The notes under the pieces were generated by a model. It searched no databases, was not told the origin of the DNA, and saw only the letters and a program-made list of their open reading frames with translations. From Betaproteobacteria bacterium (GTDB lineage: Bacteria; Pseudomonadota; Gammaproteobacteria; Burkholderiales; Usitatibacteraceae), in NCBI GenBank assembly GCA_025362705.1, contig JANYFH010000186.1, positions 1 through 5,043 of the forward strand: a stretch of DNA of 5,043 nt, in the 5' to 3' direction. This document shows, piece by piece, positions 1 to 4,797 of this stretch (positions are counted from its first letter, which is position 1; every line of letters begins with the position of its first letter). The translations under genes and the position numbers were made by a program.

Positions 1-1
1 A

Positions 2-799
2 AGCCGGTGGATTCTCGCTGCTATGGCTCTGCTCATGTTTTCCGCCGCCGCAGATGCGCAGCAAAAAGCCAAACCCGCGCCAAAGTTCGATGGCGCGGCG
101 GCACTCAATACAGCTGCACGTGAGCCGATGCTCGCCGAGCGAATCACCAAATCATTCGCGCTCATCGGCCAGAAAGTGCTTGAATTCCGTTCGCGCCGGC
201 AACTCGACGACTCCATCAAGGAATTTGAAGCGGGTTTGAAGACGTTGCAAGCCACCGCACCTACGCCGGAAATTCGCGATAATTACCAGCTCTTGGAACA
301 ATTGTTCGATGAGTTCAAAGGTATTACCGCCAAGCCGGCTACTCTTGAAAACGCCAAGGTGATCGCCGAGCAGAATGAAGAACTGGTGTGGATTTCGACC
401 AAAGGCGCGCAACTGATTCAGCAGCACACCAAATCAACGCGCAGCGATTTGATCGGCACCGCGGGTGAGCTGCGTACGCTTACGCAGCGTATTGCAAAAC
501 TTTATTTGTTCCGCAGTTGGGGAATCCGCTCAGACGTCATTGCCAATGACCTGAAAAAAGCCGAGGCGGACTATAGAACTGCCATCGACCGCTTATTGAA
601 AGCAGCACAGAACACCGAGCAGATCAAAAGCGAATTGGCACTCGCAGAAACGCAGTGGCTGTTTCTGAAGCAGGCGATTGAACGGCTCAATGCGAATCGT
701 ACTTCCATCACAGAACTGGAACATGTTTCCAAGGCCTGCGACAATATTCTGGAAGTGATGGAGCGGGTGACGAAGTTGTATGAGGCGGTGAAGGGTTGA
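2..799 (+). CDS. Exported protein with two PilJ-type (type IV pili methyl-accepting chemotaxis transducer N-terminal) domains, 5' end missing
   Basis: The frame is open to the window edge. The first ATG (position 23) falls inside what looks like a signal peptide: an Arg precedes a hydrophobic run (WILAAMALLMFSAAADA), with probable cleavage after ADA before QQKAKP. The true start is therefore probably just upstream, and the visible part is nearly complete. Counting from that ATG there are 258 residues. Two related helical units follow, at about 29-130 and 145-255. Each opens with a degenerate form of the PilJ signature: PMLAERITKSFALIG in the first, and ELRTLTQRIAKLYLFRSWG in the second. In the PilJ/NarX family these four-helix units are periplasmic sensor regions. 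Here there is no later transmembrane segment, HAMP or signalling domain, so the protein is probably periplasmic, perhaps a ligand-binding accessory protein. The ligand is unknown. The gene ends 79 bp before the stop of the convergent zinc-ribbon gene. Confidence 0.8.
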   Translation, partial: SRWILAAMALLMFSAAADAQQKAKPAPKFDGAAALNTAAREPMLAERITKSFALIGQKVLEFRSRRQLDDSIKEFEAGLKTLQATAPTPEIRDNYQLLEQLFDEFKGITAKPATLENAKVIAEQNEELVWISTKGAQLIQQHTKSTRSDLIGTAGELRTLTQRIAKLYLFRSWGIRSDVIANDLKKAEADYRTAIDRLLKAAQNTEQIKSELALAETQWLFLKQAIERLNANRTSITELEHVSKACDNILEVMERVTKLYEAVKG

Positions 800-874
800 G
801 GGGTTCAATGACCAAGATAAAGGGTGTCGTGCTTTTGCGGTATCGCGCGACCGATGGGAGCGAACTTCATAGGA

Positions 875-886
875 CGAGTTAGGCGG
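875..886 (+). repeat. Left copy of a 12-bp inverted repeat bordering the zinc-ribbon gene (integron-core-like)
   Basis: The sequence CGAGTTAGGCGG overlaps the TAA stop of the zinc-ribbon gene. Read on the coding strand it gives GCCTAAC, the form of an integron attC R'' core, which often overlaps the cassette stop codon. It pairs in inverted orientation with 1352-1363; 10 of 12 positions match and both differences are transitions. I could not find the remainder of an attC site (L'', L' and a closing GTTRRRY) beyond it, so it is called only as a repeat. Confidence 0.4.
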
Positions 887-1121
887 TATTTGCACGACAG
901 CCCGCGCACGCATAGATTTCCCTAAATTCGTCTGCAAGGGACACGGTGTCATCTTCTTTCCCGCAGAAAGAGCATATCTGACGCCAACTTGGACTGACTA
1001 TGTCTCGCGTATGCATGTTGCCACGCCAAGGCTTGCCAGTTTGCAACTGAAACGCCTTAGGTTCAACCGGTTCGCGGCAAACGGCACACCGAGCAGGGGC
1101 GCCAATCTCAAACGCCGCCAC
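879..1121 (-). CDS. Zinc-ribbon protein, downstream half (80 aa) of the interrupted gene
   Basis: The frame opens at a GTG (1121) that lies inside the Cys-Gly-Gly codons of the upstream half. No ATG is available, and the frame closes at a TAA nine codons above the GTG. It encodes AAFEIGAPARCAVCREPVE, then a variable stretch, then a complete C-terminal zinc ribbon (Cys50/Cys53 in ICSFCGKED and Cys72/Cys75 in ACAGCR). The N-terminal pair Cys12/Cys15 has no partner pair within this frame and would fit CEC at the end of the upstream half. There is no ribosome binding site of its own, so separate translation would have to rely on coupling to the upstream frame. More likely this is the out-of-frame 3' part of one gene. 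Confidence 0.5.
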   Translation of the reverse strand: MAAFEIGAPARCAVCREPVEPKAFQLQTGKPWRGNMHTRDIVSPSWRQICSFCGKEDDTVSLADEFREIYACAGCRANTA

Positions 1122-1335
1122 ATTCGCATGGCTGCAGGTTCTCAGTTATTGCACGAAAAGCCTTTTCATTTGTGGCAAAAAGGGATTGAAAGCGCTGCAC
1201 GCGGCTATCGTAGACACTCAGCAGTGTTGGGACGCTGCACCGATTACACCTGAGCATATGATCCCCAGACATTCCACCCGGACCAGGGTTTATCTCCGTG
1301 CTGCTTGCACAAGCTGGGCATTTATATCGGTACAT
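1108..1335 (-). CDS. Zinc-ribbon protein, upstream half (75 aa) of the interrupted gene
   Basis: This frame starts at the ATG at 1335 (MYRYKCPACAS) and stops at 1108 with TGA directly after CECGGV. Cys6/Cys9 and Cys30/Cys33 form a full zinc ribbon, with a Gly/Pro-rich linker between them. A linker follows (VYDSRVQRFQSLF, then a helical stretch), and the frame ends on Cys70 and Cys72, half of a second ribbon. No good Shine-Dalgarno is visible: the bases before ATG read AGCGGCCCT. The frame stays open for only nine more codons upstream, to a TAG, with no alternative ATG or GTG, so ATG 1335 is the best start. The abrupt end inside a metal-binding motif suggests a truncated product unless the ribosome shifts into the next frame. 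Confidence 0.55.
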   Translation of the reverse strand: MYRYKCPACASSTEINPGPGGMSGDHMLRCNRCSVPTLLSVYDSRVQRFQSLFATNEKAFRAITENLQPCECGGV

Positions 1336-1351
1336 AGGGCCGCTGGGCTCG

Positions 1352-1363
1352 TCGTCTAACTCG
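1352..1363 (-). repeat. Right copy of the 12-bp inverted repeat, upstream of the zinc-ribbon start
   Basis: On the coding (-) strand this reads CGAGTTAGACGA and sits about 17 nt before the ATG of the zinc-ribbon gene. It contains GTTAGAC, which fits the GTTRRRY core at which integron cassettes join, placed on the start side as in a cassette. The mate is at 875-886. A complete attC ending here is not visible, because no matching RYYYAAC core lies upstream at a suitable distance. Confidence 0.4.
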
Positions 1364-1419
1364 ATCTAGGACGTACCGCATCCGCAAAACATTCCGCGTT
1401 GATGCGTAACACGCAGTGG

Positions 1420-1448
1420 ACTAGAGGATGAAAATTCATGATAAGCAA
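1420..1448 (-). promoter_or_regulatory. Possible sigma-70-type promoter for the zinc-ribbon gene
   Basis: On the - strand TTGCTT (1448-1443) and TCTAGT (1425-1420) are separated by exactly 17 nt. They match the -35 and -10 consensus at 3 and 4 of 6 positions. The site lies about 85 nt upstream of the zinc-ribbon start, and its -35 box is inside the dyad at 1439-1458. The match is moderate and could be chance. Confidence 0.25.
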
Positions 1449-1458
1449 TAGCTTATCA
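1439..1458. repeat. Perfect 8-bp dyad with 4-nt centre, operator-like
   Basis: TGATAAGC and GCTTATCA flank AATA. There is no T-tract on either side, so it is not an intrinsic terminator. It overlaps the possible -35 box of the zinc-ribbon gene, which is where a repressor operator could lie. No matching regulator gene is in the window. Confidence 0.45.
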
Positions 1459-1653
1459 CCACGCTTGCCTCATCACACCACCATCAACAGAATTGGCAAA
1501 AGTAGTAGCCAGCAATCAGTGAATTGGTGCGATCCTGCGCATGGGTCGGATGAATAAAATCAAAAAACACTAGTGTTGGCGCACTTGTCATAGCAAAAAT
1601 AGCTGAAACACCGCGCCAGTGCTGGTTCTATCATTTCCGCGCGGCGGCAATCA

Positions 1654-2529
1654 TTACTGCTTCGGTAACGGCTCCGGCGTCATCACTTCTCCCGCGAGCG
1701 TCCAGCGCGCGGATGTTGCGCCATCCGCATCACGCGCCCACACCCGCACGTACTGGCCTTTGCGCGCGACGCCTGCTTTTGGTTGCCACATGTAGTTACC
1801 AACGGCGTAGGCGAAGTCGTTGGCGCGTGAGGTTCCCTGTAGTTTCACCGTCCACGACCATTGGCCTTCCTGCGATTTCAGGTACTCATTGATCGCTGCC
1901 GTGCCGTCGATGGGAAATTGTCCGTCGCGCAATAAGCGGGTGCGTGGCGTGATGACATCGGTGTAAGGCGCATTGCCACGCGCAATGAATTGCCGCTCGG
2001 CGTCTTCGCCTGACGCATCGGTTCCGCTCTTTTGCGTTGGCAAGTCGAGCGCGAGCAAGGGTGTACCCGGCAAGGCATCTGGCGTGTCAGTGGGGCCGTG
2101 CGAGATGCCGTGATCGATGAACACTTTCCATTCGCCGTTCTTCTGTTTTTGCCAAACAGAAAAAAACTGGCCGTGTGCAGCGGGCGCACTGGGATCGGCC
2201 TTGCTTCGCAATATCCATGGACCGGTGGAGAAGCCCAAATCGCCCGACGCGGCCAGCACCGTGCGCAGTGATTTCCAATCGAGAATAATCTTCGGGTCTG
2301 GTCGCGCGCGCAACCATTCCCTGGCGTCTACTGGTTCGGGGCGCAATAGCCAGGATTGTTCGGCGAAGAATTCGAGGAACCCAGCACGCATGCCGTTCTT
2401 CACCGAGTAGGCTGCGAATTTTCCCTCTTCAAGGGCCAAGTCTTTGGCGGTGAATTCTGCCGCGAAGGCGGGCACTATCATTGCAGTACACAGCGCTATG
2501 CTGCACAGAGCAGGAATAAATTTGCGCAT
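1654..2529 (-). CDS. Exported protein with two NTF2/SnoaL-like domains
   Basis: The product has 291 residues from the ATG at 2529. A longer reading from an upstream ATG at 2601 would put 24 polar residues before the signal peptide. The inner start is preferred because it begins MRKFIPALCSIALCTAMIVP, a classic signal peptide cut after AFA at residue 23, and has GGGG eight bases upstream. The mature part shows two similar alpha+beta units, about 31-141 and 172-283. Each has an N-terminal helix region (GKFAAYSVKNGMRAGFLEFF; DAERQFIARG), a middle segment ending in a glycine-containing strand, and a closing pair of strands (GQFFSVWQKQKNGEWKVFIDHG; GQYVRVWARDADG then RWTLAGE). This pattern is typical of DUF4440/SnoaL-like members of the NTF2 superfamily. 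No catalytic residues can be named and the ligand is unknown. A weak promoter candidate lies at 2655-2626 (TTGTCA, 18 nt, TACATC). The protein probably acts in the periplasm. Confidence 0.75.
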   Translation of the reverse strand: MRKFIPALCSIALCTAMIVPAFAAEFTAKDLALEEGKFAAYSVKNGMRAGFLEFFAEQSWLLRPEPVDAREWLRARPDPKIILDWKSLRTVLAASGDLGFSTGPWILRSKADPSAPAAHGQFFSVWQKQKNGEWKVFIDHGISHGPTDTPDALPGTPLLALDLPTQKSGTDASGEDAERQFIARGNAPYTDVITPRTRLLRDGQFPIDGTAAINEYLKSQEGQWSWTVKLQGTSRANDFAYAVGNYMWQPKAGVARKGQYVRVWARDADGATSARWTLAGEVMTPEPLPKQ

Positions 2530-2537
2530 GAATAATT

Positions 2538-2541
2538 CCCC
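2538..2541 (-). promoter_or_regulatory. Ribosome binding site choosing the start of the NTF2-like gene
   Basis: On the - strand GGGGAA lies with GGGG ending eight bases before the ATG at 2529. The upstream ATG at 2601 has no comparable purine run. Together with the signal peptide beginning at the inner Met, this fixes the start at 2529. Confidence 0.5.
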
Positions 2542-2559
2542 GGAGTTTGAGCAGGGATT

Positions 2560-2572
2560 CGGCAACATGCCG
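2560..2572. repeat. Small perfect hairpin in the leader of the NTF2-like gene
   Basis: CGGCA and TGCCG flank ACA, forming a 5-bp GC-rich stem with a 3-nt loop. It lies about 30 nt upstream of the ATG at 2529, in the likely 5' untranslated leader. There is no T-tract, so it is not a terminator. Any effect on translation is speculative. Confidence 0.3.
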
Positions 2573-2661
2573 CGTGTGCGGTGTGCACCCTGCATACTCA
2601 AGACTAGCGCAATTTCTGCATCAGCGATGTAACAGACTTACACAGAGTGTGACAATCGCGC

Positions 2662-4017
2662 TCACAACACGTAACGCGCCAGGTCTTCGCTTTTCGCGAG
2701 TTCGTCCAGCTTCTTGTTCACGTATTCCGGCGACACCGTGAATGCCGCACCTTGCGAAGCGGTATCGAACGACACCTCTTCGAGCAGTTTTTCCATCACC
2801 GTGTATAAGCGTCTCGCGCCGATATTCTCTGTTTTTTCGTTGACGGAAAATGCGATCTCGGCGATGCGCTTTACGGTGTCGGGCGGGAAGGACAATTCCA
2901 CGTCTTCGGTTTTCAACAGCGCCTGATACTGCTTGGTGAGACAGGCATCGGTCTTGGTGAGAATGGCTTCGAAATCATCGACGGAAAGGGAAGACAATTC
3001 CACGCGAATCGGCAGCCTGCCCTGCAATTCGGGGATGAGATCCGATGGTCTGGAAAGATGAAATGCACCCGACGCAATGAACAAAATGTGATCGGTTTTC
3101 ACCATGCCGAATTTGGTGGAAATGGTGGTGCCTTCGATCAGCGGCAGCAGATCGCGCTGCACGCCCTGGCGTGAGACATCGGCACCTTGCGTTTCTGTAC
3201 GGCTGGCAATTTTGTCGATTTCGTCGATGAAAACAATACCGTTTTCTTCGATATTTTTCAGCGCGGCGACCTTGGTGTCGTCATCGTTGACGAGTTTCAT
3301 TGCTTCCTCGTCAGTGAGCAATTTCAGTGCTTCCTTGACGGCGACCTTGCGGGTTTTCTTGCGGGTGTTGCCCATGTTATGAAACATGCCCTGGATCTGC
3401 TGGGTCAGCTCTTCCATGCCGGGCGGCCCGAAGATTTCCATGTTACCGGAAACGGCGGCGACTTCGATTTCAATTTCGCGATCATCGAGCTTGCCTTCGC
3501 GCAGCATCTTGCGAAATTTCTGGCGGGTGCTTTTGCCTGTATCAGCGACACTTGCATCGGCTGCGGCTTCGCCTTCTTTGGCCTTGCCGTAGAAGTCAAA
3601 GTTGCGCGCTTCCGGTAGCAGGGCATCGAGCACGCGCTCTTCTGCATGCTCTTCGGCGAGATGACGCACCTTTTGTGCTTCCTGTTCGCGCGCCTGCTTG
3701 ACGGCAATTTCGGCGAGGTCGCGAATGATGGAATCGACATCGCGCCCAACGTAACCGACTTCGGTGAATTTCGTGGCCTCGACTTTGAGAAACGGCGCGT
3801 TTGCGAGTTTCGCGAGACGACGCGCGATTTCGGTCTTGCCGACGCCGGTCGGCCCGATCATCAAAATATTTTTCGGCGTGATTTCGTTGCGCAGCGGCTC
3901 AGGTACCTGCATGCGCCGCCAGCGGTTGCGCAGCGCAATGGCGACCGCGCGCTTGGCGGCGGATTGGCCGACGATGTGTTTGTCGAGTTCACTGACAATT
4001 TCTTTGGGGGTCATCAT
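2662..4017 (-). CDS. hslU: ATP-dependent protease ATPase subunit HslU (ClpY)
   Basis: HslU is the hexameric AAA+ unfoldase that feeds substrates to the HslV peptidase in the cytoplasm. The 451-residue product is close to the E. coli protein (443). Visible landmarks: N-terminal TPKEIVSELDKHIVGQ; Walker A GPTGVGKT at 55-62; pore loop GYVG at 88-91; the I domain, roughly 107-240, rich in charged residues; Walker B IVFIDEID at 261-268; sensor 1 region IASGAFH at 314-320; QGRLPIRVEL with the probable arginine finger Arg334; sensor 2 GARRL at 400-404; and the C-terminal tail ending ARYVL, the part that docks into HslV. The start is set by homology at ATGATG (4017 or 4014). A longer reading to 4113 would run through the inverted repeat and gives non-family sequence. 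There is no clear Shine-Dalgarno. The gene is downstream of hslV on the same strand, 142 nt away. Confidence 0.97.
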   Translation of the reverse strand: MMTPKEIVSELDKHIVGQSAAKRAVAIALRNRWRRMQVPEPLRNEITPKNILMIGPTGVGKTEIARRLAKLANAPFLKVEATKFTEVGYVGRDVDSIIRDLAEIAVKQAREQEAQKVRHLAEEHAEERVLDALLPEARNFDFYGKAKEGEAAADASVADTGKSTRQKFRKMLREGKLDDREIEIEVAAVSGNMEIFGPPGMEELTQQIQGMFHNMGNTRKKTRKVAVKEALKLLTDEEAMKLVNDDDTKVAALKNIEENGIVFIDEIDKIASRTETQGADVSRQGVQRDLLPLIEGTTISTKFGMVKTDHILFIASGAFHLSRPSDLIPELQGRLPIRVELSSLSVDDFEAILTKTDACLTKQYQALLKTEDVELSFPPDTVKRIAEIAFSVNEKTENIGARRLYTVMEKLLEEVSFDTASQGAAFTVSPEYVNKKLDELAKSEDLARYVL

Positions 4018-4062
4018 GTTGTGTGAGGAGTGATTCAGTTTCGCAAATAATATGCAATTTGT

Positions 4063-4152
4063 AGGTTGCGTTAGGCGCAGCCGTAGCCCAACATCGGTCA
4101 AAAATTTGCACATCGCATGTTGGGCTACGACGCTGCGCGTCTAACCCAACCT
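4063..4152. repeat. Large imperfect inverted repeat (REP/BIME-like) between hslV and hslU
   Basis: The left arm (4063-4094) begins AGGTTGCGTTAG and ends CGTAGCCCAACAT. The right arm (4117-4152), read in reverse complement, begins AGGTTGGGTTAG and ends with the identical 13 bases. The outer 16 bases differ at two positions, and the right arm has four extra bases in the middle. Each arm is itself a dyad (GTTGGG..TA paired with TA..CCCAAC around a GC-rich centre). The whole is therefore two inverted copies of a dyad around a 22-nt AT-containing spacer, the layout of a bacterial interspersed mosaic element. I recall GTTGGGTTA..TAACCCAAC motifs as widespread intergenic repeats in proteobacteria, but did not check. 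In RNA it would form a long hairpin in the hslVU transcript, which could stabilise the upstream hslV message or reduce read-through into hslU. No other copy is in the window. Confidence 0.85.
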
Positions 4153-4159
4153 GCGCAAA

Positions 4160-4702
4160 TCAATCGAGCGTTTCAATGGTGTGGTTCTGATTTGTGTAAA
4201 TGCAAAGGTCGCCGGCAATGGTCAGCGATTTCCTGACGATATCGGCGGGGCTGAAATCGGTATTTTGTAATAGCGCAATCGCTGCCGCCTGCGCGTAAGC
4301 ACCGCCCGAGCCGATCGCGAGCAGGCCGAGTTCCGGTTCCAGCACATCGCCCGTGCCGGTGATGATGAGTGAGCTCGTTCTGTCGGCCACGGTGAGCATG
4401 GCTTCGAGGCGGCGCAGAATGCGATCAGTGCGCCAGTCTTTGGCGAGCTCAATTGCGGAGCGCATGAGATGGCCTTGGTGCTTGTCGAGTTTCGATTCAA
4501 AGCGTTCGAAAAGCGTAAACGCATCGGCAGTGGCGCCCGCGAATCCGGCGAGCACCTGATCTTTATATAGCCGCCTTACTTTGCGCGCAGTGGCCTTGAC
4601 GACAATATTGCCGAGAGTCACCTGACCATCGCCGCCCATCGCGACTTTTTCGCCGCGCCGCGCCGAGAGAATGGTGGTGCCGTGGAATTGTTCAGTTTGC
4701 AT
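4160..4702 (-). CDS. hslV: ATP-dependent protease peptidase subunit HslV (ClpQ)
   Basis: HslV is the proteasome-like threonine peptidase that forms a double hexameric ring and degrades proteins unfolded by HslU. The product is 180 residues. The catalytic nucleophile is Thr9 in MQTEQFHGTTILSARR, so an eight-residue pre-peptide must be removed to expose it; E. coli HslV loses only Met. Other conserved points, with mature numbering in brackets, are Asp25 (17) in GGDGQVTLGN, Lys41 (33) in ARKVRRLY, and Ser132 (124) in the GSGG loop. The segments GFAGATADAFTLFERFE, HQGHL, ELAKDWRTDR, SLIITGTGDV and CIYTNQNHTIE are typical of the family. The start at 4702 lacks a good Shine-Dalgarno, but homology supports it. 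The gene lies 95 nt downstream of the STAS gene on the same strand and is probably cotranscribed with hslU. No sigma-32-like promoter was recognised. Confidence 0.97.
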   Translation of the reverse strand: MQTEQFHGTTILSARRGEKVAMGGDGQVTLGNIVVKATARKVRRLYKDQVLAGFAGATADAFTLFERFESKLDKHQGHLMRSAIELAKDWRTDRILRRLEAMLTVADRTSSLIITGTGDVLEPELGLLAIGSGGAYAQAAAIALLQNTDFSPADIVRKSLTIAGDLCIYTNQNHTIETLD

Positions 4703-4752
4703 GCTGTCGAGTGGAGCGAAAAAAGTTTAAGACGAAACACCAGCAAATACGC

Positions 4753-4782
4753 GGTTTCTCAGCCATTTATGGCCTGGAAACC
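4753..4782. repeat. Hairpin between the STAS gene and hslV
   Basis: GGTTTC and GAAACC enclose a second stem GCCA/TGGC with a 4-nt loop, with a 3-by-3 internal loop between the two stems; GCG and CCCCGC can extend the base. On the - strand it lies between the STAS stop and the hslV start. The bases after it read GCGTATTTG, so it lacks the uninterrupted T-tract of an intrinsic terminator. It may be a weak terminator, a processing or stability structure, or have no role. A T-rich run (TTTTTT) occurs about 35 nt further on, too far to serve it. Confidence 0.4.
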
Positions 4783-4797
4783 CCGCCAATACTGGAG

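Larger units (their letters stand above)
879..1335 (-). pseudogene. Triple zinc-ribbon protein gene interrupted by a frameshift
   Basis: Two - strand frames overlap by 14 bp (1108-1121) and together make one plausible protein of about 150 residues with six cysteine pairs. Ribbon 1 (CPAC plus CNRC) is entirely in the upstream frame. Ribbon 3 (CSFC plus CAGC) is entirely in the downstream frame. Ribbon 2 is divided: its first pair, CEC in CECGG, ends the upstream frame, and its second pair, CAVC, begins the downstream one. Neither half alone has a complete middle ribbon, which argues for one ancestral gene that lost frame by a 1-nt deletion or 2-nt insertion near the GGCGGCGTTTGA stretch. A sequencing or assembly error, two overlapping genes, or recoding cannot be excluded. 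Such small zinc-ribbon proteins may bind nucleic acid or proteins, but no function can be assigned here. The ends of the gene carry a short inverted repeat. Confidence 0.6.
1336..1653. other. Gene-free stretch with several small dyads and a possible promoter
   Basis: This 318-base stretch separates two - strand genes, and no convincing coding frame is seen on either strand. It holds the integron-like core at 1352-1363, a hairpin-capable segment at 1377-1406 (CGCATC paired with GATGCG, plus an inner CGC/GCG), a small dyad at 1403-1415 (TGCGT and ACGCA around AAC), a stronger dyad at 1439-1458, and a 12-bp palindrome at 1566-1577 (AACACTAGTGTT) followed by T residues on the - strand. A weak GC stem at 1609-1621 lies just downstream of the NTF2-like gene, with only TTT after it, so it is a poor terminator. 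The origin of this stretch is not clear. Confidence 0.5.

Noticed and set aside
838..853. Hairpin CGGT...ACCG as a shared terminator of the convergent genes
   Set aside because: The stem is only 4 bp with no T-tract on either strand, so it is not a credible intrinsic terminator.
593..952. - strand open frame of 119 residues across the end of the PilJ-type gene
   Set aside because: It overlaps the better-supported PilJ-type gene antisense and part of the zinc-ribbon gene, with no domain-like pattern.
1011..1253. + strand open frame of 80 residues
   Set aside because: It is antisense to the cysteine-patterned zinc-ribbon gene and shows no domain-like features.
2530..2601. 24-residue N-terminal extension of the NTF2-like protein from the ATG at 2601
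   Set aside because: It would bury the signal peptide, and it lacks the ribosome binding site that the inner ATG has.
2648..2666. TGTGA...TCACA dyad resembling a CRP site at the hslU stop
   Set aside because: The half-sites are 9 nt apart rather than the 6 of the CRP consensus, and the dyad overlaps the hslU stop codon.
3187..3618. Long + strand open frame of 143 residues opposite hslU
   Set aside because: It is the antisense shadow of a well-supported hslU, with low-complexity sequence and no recognisable domain.
4018..4113. N-terminal extension of hslU by 32 residues
   Set aside because: It would translate one arm of the inverted repeat. HslU proteins start at the TPKEIVSELD region, so the extension is an accident of an open frame.
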